A stretch of 64,000 nucleotides of DNA from contig CAWCLF010000001.1 in assembly GCA_963796325.1 (NCBI GenBank), positions 868,001-932,000 on the forward strand, read 5' to 3'. This DNA is from CAVYGN01 sp963796325 (lineage in GTDB: Bacteria > Spirochaetota > Brevinematia > Brevinematales > JAOACQ01). A program made the translations under genes and the position numbers. The notes under the pieces were generated by a model. The model searched no databases, was not told the DNA's origin, and saw only the letters and a program-made list of their open reading frames with translations. Shown one piece after another: positions 19,238 to 27,080 of this stretch. Numbering within the stretch: position 1 is the first letter of the stretch; each line of letters begins with the position of its first letter.

Positions 19238-20332
19238 CGTGCATTATTACTCCTTTTCTGCGGTATGAAACCTTGCCGAATTTTTTCGGGACAAAAGCCT
19301 TGTCTATAAGGGGTGTAACAGCGTTCATCAGCAGTATCGAATAACATACCCCTTCCGGATAACCGCCCGCGATTCTTATCAGCGAAGTTATCGCCCCGCA
19401 GCCTGCGGCAAAGATTATCTTTCCCGATATGCTCATCGGGGTTGTGACCGGATCCGTGGCCATAAAGAATGCTCCCAGAAGCAGCCCGCCCGCCATCATG
19501 TGGAATACGGGATCGCCGGTAAACAGAGTCCTTCCGCCGAAGATCCATGTCAATAATCCGACAGTAGCTACCATAATCAGGGGCACCTGCCATTTTATAT
19601 AACCCTTCAAAATAAGGTATGCTCCTCCTACTATCGTGAGGAACGCAGAGGTTTCGCCAAGGCCGCATGCCGTCTTGTTTCCGAAGAACATGACTTTATA
19701 CAGTTCCATCCTGCTTCCGTATGAATTTATCAGCCCGTCGTATCCCTGGCGCTTAAGAATTTCCAGCGATGTGGCGGAAGTTACAGCATCAATATGCTGA
19801 AAGTTTTGCAGCAGAGGCAGTTTCAAAAGTCCTAATGATATCGATTCATGACCGGGGGAAAGGATTGAGATGACCCAGGTCGTCATTGCTGCCGGGAAGC
19901 TTGCCATCAGGATCGCCCTGCCGACAAGGGCCGGGTTGAACACATTATTCCCAAGGCCCCCGAACAGGTGCTTGGCGACGGCAATAGCCGAAACGGCCCC
20001 GATAAGGGACATAAACCAGGGAATATCGGGAGGAAGGCATAAACTAAGCAGCAAACCCGTTAAAAATGCGCTTCCATCGGAAATGGACGTTTTCTTCTTC
20101 CGCCAGGCCTGTATTGCAAATTCCGTCAATACCGCCCCTGTTATACAGACAAGGAATGTTACGACCGCGGGATAGCCGAAATTTAAAACAGCCTGGATGG
20201 ATAACGGTGTCAGGGCCAGGCTGACCCCCACATGATGGAAGCGATATCCTCGCGGGTTTTGATATGCGGGGAGGCCGATACGATGAGTTTTTCAATACGG
20301 TTTGAATCTATCCCGGAGTCCGTCGATGACAT
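19227..20332 (-). CDS. rnfD: Rnf complex subunit RnfD, split by a frameshift
   Basis: The main frame (20231-19227, 334 codons) begins at a GTG in the middle of the first TM helix: GVSLALTPLSIQAVLNFG. The missing N-terminus is in another frame, starting at ATG 20332 with GGAG 6 nt upstream, 15 bp after the rnfC stop: SSTDSGIDSNRIEKLIVSAS, PHIKTREDIASIMWG, then off frame to TGA at 20210. One extra G in the run of five (20225-20229) would give a continuous 368-residue RnfD reading IASIMWGVSLALTPL, exactly as the family expects (SPH-x-I at the N-terminus). The rest is intact: FMN site DAVTSATS (about residue 195), MATDPVTTPMS and about nine TM helices. It is either a sequencing or assembly deletion or a real frameshift. 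Confidence 0.9.
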
Positions 20333-20347
20333 TTCAATCTCCGTTGC

Positions 20348-21664
20348 TTATATTTTCGGCGCTGCATTTTTTGCTTTGGAAAGCTTGATATAATGGACGA
20401 TATTCCGTTTTGCAGGGCAGACATAAGTACAGCAACCGCATTCCACGCAGTCAAGGAGGTCATATTCAACCATTGCGGTCTGGTGCTTGTGTTTCTCGCT
20501 GAGTATGCTCAGCATATTGGGCCTGAGATTCATTGTACAGGCATCGAGGCACCTGCCGCAGCGTATGCATGGCCTCTCATCACCGTAAATTATCTCATCC
20601 CTGGTCAGCGCAAGAATTCCCGATGTCGCTTTTACAATAGCCGTATCGATACCGGACTGTGCGATGCCCATCATCGGGCCGCCCATTATCACTTTCCCGG
20701 GCATTGATTTAAACCCGCCGCAAAATTCAATGATATCCCTGAATGTAGAACCGATTCTCGCCTGAAGGTTCTTCGGTTTCATTATTGCTTTTCCGGATAC
20801 CGTAATGATCCTTTCTATCAATGGTATATTATTTTCCACAGCCCTGGCTATTGCCGCACAGGTCGACACATTCTGAACAATACAGCCGCCATCCATCGGA
20901 AGTTTACCGGAAGGTATTATATGCCCGGTAATTGCGCGGATCATCATTTTTTCTCCGCCCTGGGGATATATGGATTTGAGGACAGCGATCTTAATACCAT
21001 GCCCCATGCATATTTTTCCCATAATAGACACGGCTTCCGGTTTGTTGTCTTCAATTCCGATATAGCAATTTACGACATTCAGGATCTTCATGATGATCCT
21101 GCATCCTTTTATAACAAGCTCCGGGCTTTCAAGCATTGTCCTGTAGTCGGATGTCAGGTAAGGTTCGCATTCGGCGCCGTTAATTATCAGAGTGTCGATA
21201 ATCCTGTCCCTTGGAGGAGAAAGTTTCGCGTGAGAGGGAAAAGCGGCCCCTCCCATTCCGACAATGCCGTTCTGATAGATGATTTCGATAAGCTCTTCAG
21301 GGGTATAATTTTCAAAATTCCCCGGTTCGTTGAGGCCTTCATACCATTCATCCCTGCCGTCAGGTTCAATAACAATACATTGCGACATTCCGAGAACAGG
21401 GTGAGGATGATTTCCGATGTCTTTTACCCTGCCTGATGTAGAAGAGTGTATCGGGGGGGCTTTTTTATCTTCAGATCCGGCTATCTCCTGTCCTTTTTTT
21501 ACCGTTTCCCCGGCCTTCACCGAAGGAAGACAGGCATTTCCAATATGCTGTTTCAACGAAATATAAAGCAGTTTCGGGATAGGCATTGTTTCGATATTTC
21601 TCTCCGCCAAAGGGGATTTATTGTCCGGCGGATGAATTCCGCCTTTCCATATTTTTAACATCAA
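20348..21664 (-). CDS. rnfC: Rnf complex NADH-binding subunit RnfC
   Basis: 438 residues. RnfC carries FMN and NADH sites and two 4Fe-4S clusters, and exchanges electrons with NAD. The N-terminus (GGIHPPDNKSPLAERNIETM) is the usual RnfC start. NGIVGMGGAAFPSHAKLS and INGAECEPYLTSDYRTM are nucleotide/flavin motifs (about residues 135-180). The two clusters are CIRCGRCLDACTMNLRP (about 373) and CVECGCCTYVCPAKRN (about 412). It is shorter than proteobacterial RnfC because the long Ala/Lys repeat tail is absent, as in many anaerobes. Second gene of the operon, 15 bp after rseC. Confidence 0.97.
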   Translation of the reverse strand: MMLKIWKGGIHPPDNKSPLAERNIETMPIPKLLYISLKQHIGNACLPSVKAGETVKKGQEIAGSEDKKAPPIHSSTSGRVKDIGNHPHPVLGMSQCIVIEPDGRDEWYEGLNEPGNFENYTPEELIEIIYQNGIVGMGGAAFPSHAKLSPPRDRIIDTLIINGAECEPYLTSDYRTMLESPELVIKGCRIIMKILNVVNCYIGIEDNKPEAVSIMGKICMGHGIKIAVLKSIYPQGGEKMMIRAITGHIIPSGKLPMDGGCIVQNVSTCAAIARAVENNIPLIERIITVSGKAIMKPKNLQARIGSTFRDIIEFCGGFKSMPGKVIMGGPMMGIAQSGIDTAIVKATSGILALTRDEIIYGDERPCIRCGRCLDACTMNLRPNMLSILSEKHKHQTAMVEYDLLDCVECGCCTYVCPAKRNIVHYIKLSKAKNAAPKI

Positions 21665-21679
21665 AACCCCTTCGGTATT

Positions 21680-22087
21680 TTATGAAATAATTTCAACGAT
21701 CTCGGGAAGATTGTCCGGGAGCTTGTATTTTCTGTCATAAACGGCAATGCAGAAAATGGATATGAAAAAAAGAAACAGGCTGCATGACAGCATCGTAACC
21801 ATGCTATTCATGTGAAAATAATGAGCAGCCAGAAATCCCAGGTAAACCCCCGTGAAAATTGAGATAAGAGGGAACATAAAAAGGATAAAAGAAATTTTAA
21901 ACATATTACCCCGGCTGATGAATTTGACTTTCTGCCCGGGAATAGCTTTGACGGGATTATGGGCAAGGAGCTCAATTTCCGGCGATCCGCATGCTCCGCA
22001 TCCGGCGCAGCTTGAATGAACCTGGACATTGATTCTAGCATAATCGCCTTCGATCCGGATGATAATGCCTTCCTGTACGATGTCCAT
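21680..22087 (-). CDS. RseC/MucC-like membrane protein (SoxR-reducing system)
   Basis: 135 residues: a short N-terminal beta domain, EGIIIRIEGDYARINVQVHS, a Cys cluster CAGCGACG, GQKVKFISRGNMFK, then two TM helices. This is the RseC family, often encoded in rnf operons and linked to Rnf assembly or to keeping SoxR reduced. The Cys motif may bind metal or a cluster. First gene of the operon, directly behind a strong promoter. Confidence 0.88.
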   Translation of the reverse strand: MDIVQEGIIIRIEGDYARINVQVHSSCAGCGACGSPEIELLAHNPVKAIPGQKVKFISRGNMFKISFILFMFPLISIFTGVYLGFLAAHYFHMNSMVTMLSCSLFLFFISIFCIAVYDRKYKLPDNLPEIVEIIS

Positions 22088-22153
22088 AAACCTTTCCTTT
22101 GTTTATTCGGACGGGATATCAGGGACGCACTTCCAGCCTTACAGATGTCAATT

Positions 22154-22182
22154 AGTATATTAAAGCCCATTTTTTTTGTCAA
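22154..22182 (-). promoter_or_regulatory. sigma-70 promoter of the rseC-rnf operon
   Basis: On the minus strand: TTGACA (22182-22177), 17-bp spacer, TATACT (22159-22154). Start of transcription would be near 22147, leaving a 60-nt leader before rseC. A second TTGACA-like hexamer just downstream (near 22147-22152) has no partner -10. Confidence 0.8.
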
Positions 22183-22240
22183 TACAAAGTGAAGGCCTGT
22201 GCGAGTAAGTTCATTGGACAGAAGGTTGCTTTAAAGTGTT

Positions 22241-22450
22241 TTGCCGTCAGTTTACAGGACGGATGAAAATTACGGCCGCAGAATAATCGCTTACGCGGAT
22301 TCCAGGGGAATGTCATGGAAAGCCTTTGTTTTCTATAACGGGAAGGACTGGCCTATGCCCCTCTTTAAAGACTGGGATAATTATACTCCGACTGTATCGG
22401 GAGCTTTTTTTAAAGAAATGCTGGGAAAAGATATTACTGTGAGCAGGTAA
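22241..22450 (+). pseudogene. C-terminal fragment of a cellulase (GH5-like)
   Basis: 69 codons with no plausible start. The residues RRIIAYADSRGMSWKAFVFY, NGKDWPMPLFKDWDNYTPT and SGAFFKEML match the last part of family-5 glycoside hydrolases (final barrel strands with W-x-x-F and PT-x-x-G-x-F-F). Catalytic glutamates and the rest of the barrel are absent. It overlaps the end of the next gene by 17 bp in opposite orientation. A deletion remnant; nothing else of the enzyme is visible upstream. Confidence 0.7.
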
Positions 22451-22820
22451 TCCTGTGTTTTAAAAAAGCCGCCATGCCGATAACGGCGATCAGGACTCCA
22501 TGAACACCGACAAAAATGCCCGCGAAATAATGATGGCAGATGCCTGAAAGAGGAGTCAGGGGCGCCAGGATGCCGTTGATAATCCCGAAAATAGCCGCAG
22601 CAAAGAAAGCCAATTTCATATCCTGGATCATAAGTGGGATGAGAATGACCCAAGCCGCCGCCAGGGCATAAGAAGTTTCCAGTATAGGGTAAACGCTTCT
22701 GACCTCGCCTGCCTTGTGGAACTCGACATAGATTTTAACGAGTAATTGCAGGACGACCAGGACGAGCGTCAGCCATTTTAATAAACTGTAGGTTTTACTT
22801 AGGTTTGTTTTTTCCTGCAT
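22434..22820 (-). CDS. small membrane protein, unknown function
   Basis: 128 residues with four predicted TM helices (WLTLVLVVLQLLVKIYV, SYALAAAWVILIPLMI, LAFFAAAIFGIINGILAPL, YFAGIFVGVHGVLIAVIGM). Good ribosome site (AGGAGG 7 nt before ATG). It lies 82 bp downstream of the AraC-type regulator on the same strand and is probably its co-transcribed target. A His pair (CHHY) sits between helices 3 and 4. I do not recognise the family. Confidence 0.65.
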   Translation of the reverse strand: MQEKTNLSKTYSLLKWLTLVLVVLQLLVKIYVEFHKAGEVRSVYPILETSYALAAAWVILIPLMIQDMKLAFFAAAIFGIINGILAPLTPLSGICHHYFAGIFVGVHGVLIAVIGMAAFLKHRITCSQ

Positions 22821-22902
22821 TGAATGCCTCCTGTCTTTTATGACGGTTTATCATAAAACGCAGGAGACTGCATGTCGTCCTGAAACATCCTCTCGGACTT
22901 GT

Positions 22903-24051
22903 TTATTGCCGGCGGCGGAACTGCCCTGGAGTCGATCCCGTGAATTGTTTGAAGACTGCGTTAAAGGCGGCTTTTGAATTGAAACCCGCGTCAAAAGCAA
23001 GGTCGAGGATAGATTCCTTTCCGAGATCGGCATCTGAAAGGTATTTTTTTACTTCGTCGATGCGGTAGGAATTTATATAATTGTAAAAGTTAAAGCCTGT
23101 TTTTTCATTTATTACCTGCGAGAGATGGCGGTACGGGATATCCAGCGCTTCCGACAGCTGCCTGAGCGTGAGCCCGGGTTCAAGATAGGGTTTTTCCTTA
23201 TCCATATAGGCATTGAGCTTTGCCAGATAATTCAGAGCGTCTCTTTCGGATAATTTTGACGCCTCGTACTTTTTATCGGACCGGTCTTCAATACCGCTTA
23301 GAGTTATATCGGCGATGATCTGCGGCTGGCGCATGGCTTTAAAGACAAGAAATAATAGAAATATTGAAACAACAAAAGGCACGGGCCTCGACAGCACACC
23401 GAAATCAATGCCGATAAAACGGGATATTACCGCGACAGGAAGAAAGCCGCAGAAAAGGAGCGCCGAGTTCGCAAAATAATTCAGCCAGAGCAGGTTTATC
23501 CTGTCTATAGTGGAATAATTATTTTCAATTATAGTTTCAAAACGCCCGACCTCTTTTTTTACAAGACAAGTATAAAACCCGAACTGCAGGAAAAGCATTA
23601 TGAGAAAAAAAAGATTGCCGGGCAAATATGAGAATTTCGGAGTAATAAAATATTCGGTTACAAACCGGATTTTCTCATAATCCGGTCTAAAATAAAAAGG
23701 CAGAAGATAAGCGGTATTCATGATAAAGAGTAAAAGATGAAGCAATACAATGCTCTTCCATTTTATTTTACCGTTTATAAGCGAAATTGCATAAAAATAA
23801 AATAGTGGGGCGGGCAGGAACCGGAAAGGCTCGTTCAGCCTGATCAGGTAAGGGAGTTTTAAGTGAGTGTTTGTCGAATAAATGACGGCGCCCGAAAGTG
23901 TAAGGGAAACGGCCAGCAGGAAAAAGCCTAAAATAATATTGGGAAGTTTATTTTCCTTTTTAACTGTCATTATGAGTATGGCTATAAACAAACCCAGTAT
24001 CAGAGCCAGGCCGATGATTATGGAAACGAGATCGATATTAAACTGCACCAT
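22903..24051 (-). CDS. membrane-bound AraC family transcriptional regulator
   Basis: 382 residues. Residues 1-235 hold about seven TM helices (LVSIIIGLALILGLFIAIL and onward). After a linker, an AraC/XylS DNA-binding domain occupies about 285-382: LTLRQLSEALDIPYRHLSQVINEKTGFNFYNYINSYR is the first helix-turn-helix and ILDLAFDAGFNSKAAFNAVFKQFTGSTPGQFR is the classic second. Such 7TM-AraC proteins sense something at the membrane and act directly on DNA; they are common in Spirochaetes and Bacteroidetes. The likely target is the adjacent membrane gene and itself. Confidence 0.9.
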   Translation of the reverse strand: MVQFNIDLVSIIIGLALILGLFIAILIMTVKKENKLPNIILGFFLLAVSLTLSGAVIYSTNTHLKLPYLIRLNEPFRFLPAPLFYFYAISLINGKIKWKSIVLLHLLLFIMNTAYLLPFYFRPDYEKIRFVTEYFITPKFSYLPGNLFFLIMLFLQFGFYTCLVKKEVGRFETIIENNYSTIDRINLLWLNYFANSALLFCGFLPVAVISRFIGIDFGVLSRPVPFVVSIFLLFLVFKAMRQPQIIADITLSGIEDRSDKKYEASKLSERDALNYLAKLNAYMDKEKPYLEPGLTLRQLSEALDIPYRHLSQVINEKTGFNFYNYINSYRIDEVKKYLSDADLGKESILDLAFDAGFNSKAAFNAVFKQFTGSTPGQFRRRQ

Positions 24052-24126
24052 AAACTTTCCATATTATACAGGCAACTCCAGGCCGAAGTCAATGCGATGC
24101 ATGACGGGATACGGATATTTAGACAA

Positions 24127-25398
24127 TCAATAAGCGGGAGTAGGAACATTTTCCCAGGCAGTCGATTTTTTTACAATTTTCAGGTTTACAATTTCACCTG
24201 TTCTTGTATCGATATCGGCATAAAATGAAGGCGTTTTAATGGTATCAAAAGCCAGTAATTGCTTCCCCTGGATATGATTTGTACCGCCGGTCTGTACTTC
24301 GGTAAAAATCACCCTTCTGTAAGGGCAGGAATCGCAATTAAAAGACTGGTCATTGACCCCCAGGGGGCAATGGTGCCTCCTTACGAACTTAGGATCGACA
24401 TGGTTCATCCGGGCCATGTTTAAAACCGGGGAGGCCCTTAAATGCTGAAAAGGATGTAAAATCCAGTCGTTAATCAAAGAAACGGTATGGTGCTGCTTAA
24501 ACAAATGAAAATTTTCTTCAGTATCGGCAATCATACCCTGCATTATATAATCAACGGGCATTAAATAAACAAGATAATCTTTATTGCCTTCCAATTGATC
24601 GATCTTACCGTCTGCATGATCCTTTTCCAGTTCATCGGAAACTATTGCCAATAATTTGGAATCTTCCGGCAGCATAGATACAAGGCTGAAATTTTTTTTA
24701 ATGTCGATCGTCAGGGAATTCAAAGTAATATTATAAAGGACGAAACCTGAAATCATAACAACTGTTACAAGAGACAGGGAAACAACTGCATTTTTCAGTA
24801 TTATATTTGGAATTAATGTATCGATAGGTTTAAACCATCTGTCGATCATTATCGGGAAAAACATGACGGTATTTTCCATGTATTTTTTGTAGCTGTCGCC
24901 ATATTGTTTTAACATCCGCCGTTCTTCGTCTTTGGCAAGGAAATAATAAATAATAAACATGATCGACAAAGTCGCCAGGACAATAAATCTCGGCCACAAT
25001 ATGCTCATGCCTATACCCCAGACGGCGAGTGAAAGGTATTGCGGATGACGGATAATTTTATATATACCCTTGTCGGCGATCCCCCATTTGAATATCTTTC
25101 CAAGGTAAACCTGCAGCGCGCAAATAATAAACGATATAAGGCCGAGGACAAATAAAATGGAACCGGCGACACGGATAGATTTAAGGAAAATTGTCGGCGG
25201 CAATATCATATGCGGCAAAAAGAAAGAGGTCAGCCATCTTGTTGACTGGTATTGGCCCAGGAAGTTAAAAAACGGATTGAAAACCGAGTAAAAGAAAAAA
25301 GCAAAAGGGCTTATCATGATCATAAATTCGAAAGCCATGATAAAAAATACTATTATACCGCCGTCGGCGAAAATCCTGGCAATTATTCCTCTATTCAT
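24127..25398 (-). CDS. isoprenylcysteine-methyltransferase-like membrane protein with extra C-terminal domain
   Basis: 423 residues. The first 190 form a multi-helix membrane domain of the ICMT/PEMT methyltransferase family, with the SAM-binding signature IIRHPQYLSLAVWGIGM (about residue 125) and KDEERRMLKQYGDSYKKYM. Another TM helix (about 205-235) leads to a soluble 190-residue domain with no family I know: LPEDSKLLAIVSDELEKD, VRRHHCPLGVNDQSFNCDSC. The latter is a His-His-Cys...Cys-x2-Cys cluster that could bind metal. GGGAGG precedes the ATG. It ends an operon arsR - TSUP - this gene. Methylation of a thiol or metalloid substrate is a guess from that context. Confidence 0.75.
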   Translation of the reverse strand: MNRGIIARIFADGGIIVFFIMAFEFMIMISPFAFFFYSVFNPFFNFLGQYQSTRWLTSFFLPHMILPPTIFLKSIRVAGSILFVLGLISFIICALQVYLGKIFKWGIADKGIYKIIRHPQYLSLAVWGIGMSILWPRFIVLATLSIMFIIYYFLAKDEERRMLKQYGDSYKKYMENTVMFFPIMIDRWFKPIDTLIPNIILKNAVVSLSLVTVVMISGFVLYNITLNSLTIDIKKNFSLVSMLPEDSKLLAIVSDELEKDHADGKIDQLEGNKDYLVYLMPVDYIMQGMIADTEENFHLFKQHHTVSLINDWILHPFQHLRASPVLNMARMNHVDPKFVRRHHCPLGVNDQSFNCDSCPYRRVIFTEVQTGGTNHIQGKQLLAFDTIKTPSFYADIDTRTGEIVNLKIVKKSTAWENVPTPAY

Positions 25399-25435
25399 CC
25401 TGAAACCTCCCGAAAATTTGATGATCCTTCGATGT

Positions 25436-25822
25436 TTACCTTGATAATTTAATAAAAGATGTCCAGGTAATATAAACCCCCATTACTATTACAAATAAAC
25501 CGAAAGCAAATCGTAAATAAGTTGTATTGATTTTTAAAGCAATTTTTGAGCATATCCATGCAGAAATAAGAAGTGTAATCGCTATAATAATACCGGCTTT
25601 GACGTCAACATGACCGTTACGATAATATTCCATAACTGATGCAATGCTGACCGGTAATAAAAGGACAAAGAGGTTGGTCCCTACAGCCGTTTGCTGTGAA
25701 AAACCTGCAAGGTATACCAGTGCCGGAATGATAATTAAACCGCCGGCAAGACCGAAGAAACCGGTTATAGCACCGGAAATTATTCCAATCAAAATTAAAG
25801 AAATATATTGGTTATAATTCAT
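25436..25822 (-). CDS. half-size TSUP (TauE/SafE) family transporter
   Basis: 128 residues, four TM helices, with the signature GIISGAITGFFGLAGGLIIIPALV at residues 13-36 and QQTAVGTNLFVLLLP after it. Full-length TauE/SafE anion exporters are about 250 residues with two such repeats; this is one repeat and should work as a dimer. The family moves sulfite, thiosulfate or organosulfonates. It lies between an ArsR regulator and a methyltransferase-like gene on the same strand. Confidence 0.87.
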   Translation of the reverse strand: MNYNQYISLILIGIISGAITGFFGLAGGLIIIPALVYLAGFSQQTAVGTNLFVLLLPVSIASVMEYYRNGHVDVKAGIIIAITLLISAWICSKIALKINTTYLRFAFGLFVIVMGVYITWTSFIKLSR

Positions 25823-25860
25823 AAAATATTCCCTATTAAAAAATCAATATTATTGTTCAT

Positions 25861-26196
25861 CTATGATTTTTTTTGACAAGAATTATTTTTGCCTAAATTC
25901 ATATCAGAACAATTATCTTCGCACTGGCGGATTTGGGATGCAGTTTCTATGATTTGATTAGCAGTATTCTTTAACGCATCCCTGTCTGCATAATAATGCG
26001 TGAAATATCCTCTTTTCTCCCCCTTTATAACGCCGGCTTTCCTCAGTATTTTAAGATGCTGAGAAACAGCAGCTTCTGAAATGCCGAGATTTCTTGCCAG
26101 GGCTCCTACGCAGAGGTCATGTGTCAATAAAAGATTTAAGATTTCCATTCGCGTTTCATCTGCCAGAGATTTTAAAACATCAAGTAATTGAGACAT
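25861..26196 (-). CDS. ArsR family transcriptional regulator
   Basis: 111 residues from ATG 26196 (GGAG 10 nt upstream); the open frame continues to 26280, but that part contains the promoter. Winged helix: LKSLADETRMEILNLLL, LARNLGISEAAVSQHLKIL (recognition helix), GYFTHYYADRD wing. The arsenic-sensing site ELCVCDL is replaced by HDLCVGAL, so only one Cys is kept. The C-terminus adds QCEDNC and one more Cys. The sensed signal is therefore probably not classic As(III) binding at that site. Repressor of the operon arsR-TSUP-ICMT through the palindrome at its promoter. Confidence 0.9.
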   Translation of the reverse strand: MSQLLDVLKSLADETRMEILNLLLTHDLCVGALARNLGISEAAVSQHLKILRKAGVIKGEKRGYFTHYYADRDALKNTANQIIETASQIRQCEDNCSDMNLGKNNSCQKKS

Positions 26197-26215
26197 GTTA
26201 TTCAGGCTCCATTTG

Positions 26216-26265
26216 TTTAAGTAAAAACTTAAATAAATTATACCATACTTAAATGAATTTGACAA
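26216..26265 (-). promoter_or_regulatory. promoter and operator of the arsR operon
   Basis: Minus strand: TTGTCA (26265-26260), 17-bp spacer, TATAAT (26242-26237). A palindrome TTTAAGT-N4-ACTTAAA (26216-26233) covers the transcription start, and one more ACTTAAA half-site (26246-26253) lies in the spacer. This is the usual geometry for ArsR autorepression. Confidence 0.8.
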
Positions 26266-26391
26266 TACTTTGGAAAACAAATTTCAAGAAAGATTCTTTA
26301 AATTTAATCCATAATCATTGCGAAATATTCTGTAAATTGCTTTTTTATTCCTCGACGAAGGATGTGGTTCGCCCCTTTACAGGCTAGCGGT

Positions 26392-27060
26392 TCACCGGTT
26401 TATGCTCATCAATTCCTCTACTGTATCGGCGCCTTCCCTATTTCCTTCGAACCTTATATATTGACCGTCCGGAATACGGAACCAGTAATCAGCTTTCCAG
26501 AAAATAGATAATAAGCCGGTTAATGTAACCGTCACTTTTTGGGCTTCCACTGAATTGCCATTGACCTTTATATTTTCGATTTTTCCCTTGTAAGCGGCCA
26601 TCTTATAGGACTCGAAATTACTGAATCTGATGAACCAGAACTCGATAGAGCTTGTTTTACTTATGGAAAAAGGCGACAACGAATCGCCAATAGATTCAAA
26701 CCATGGACTTCCATCGATTTTATTAGTTATGCAAACCGGAATATTCTTTTGCTGCCCCGAGGTAATAATTAAATTTCCATCGCGCTTTGTCGCAACATCG
26801 GTGTTGTTTTCATTATCCTTGTAATTCCAGCTCAGAGTATTATAATCCTGTCCGCAGGTTACAATATGAATCTCATTCATTGTGTTCGTTGAATAGATTA
26901 TTAACCGGCCGTTTGTAACGATAGTCCATGAGGCTGAATATTCGACCTTCTGCCCCGATGTTTCTTTGAATAAGAGATCGTCGGAATATGTTGGCGACTG
27001 AAAAGTTAATAAACACATTAAGACTGCAAAACCGGCAGAACCTTTTAGTATCTTACCCAT
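26392..27060 (-). CDS. secreted protein of unknown function
   Basis: 222 residues with a signal peptide (KGSAGFAVLMCLLTFQSPTYS then DD). The mature part is beta-rich: TSGQKVEYSASWTIVTNGRL, SSIEFWFIRFSN, QKVTVTLTGLLSIFWKADYWFRIPDGQYIRFEG. The final 60 residues resemble the end of DUF3108-type periplasmic proteins and the C-terminal domain of the TetR fusion two genes upstream. AAGGAG 7 nt before ATG. Likely third gene of tetR - FAD oxidoreductase - this gene (20 bp gap). Confidence 0.65.
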   Translation of the reverse strand: MGKILKGSAGFAVLMCLLTFQSPTYSDDLLFKETSGQKVEYSASWTIVTNGRLIIYSTNTMNEIHIVTCGQDYNTLSWNYKDNENNTDVATKRDGNLIITSGQQKNIPVCITNKIDGSPWFESIGDSLSPFSISKTSSIEFWFIRFSNFESYKMAAYKGKIENIKVNGNSVEAQKVTVTLTGLLSIFWKADYWFRIPDGQYIRFEGNREGADTVEELMSINR

Positions 27061-27080
27061 ATTCGTTCTCCTTAATTATT

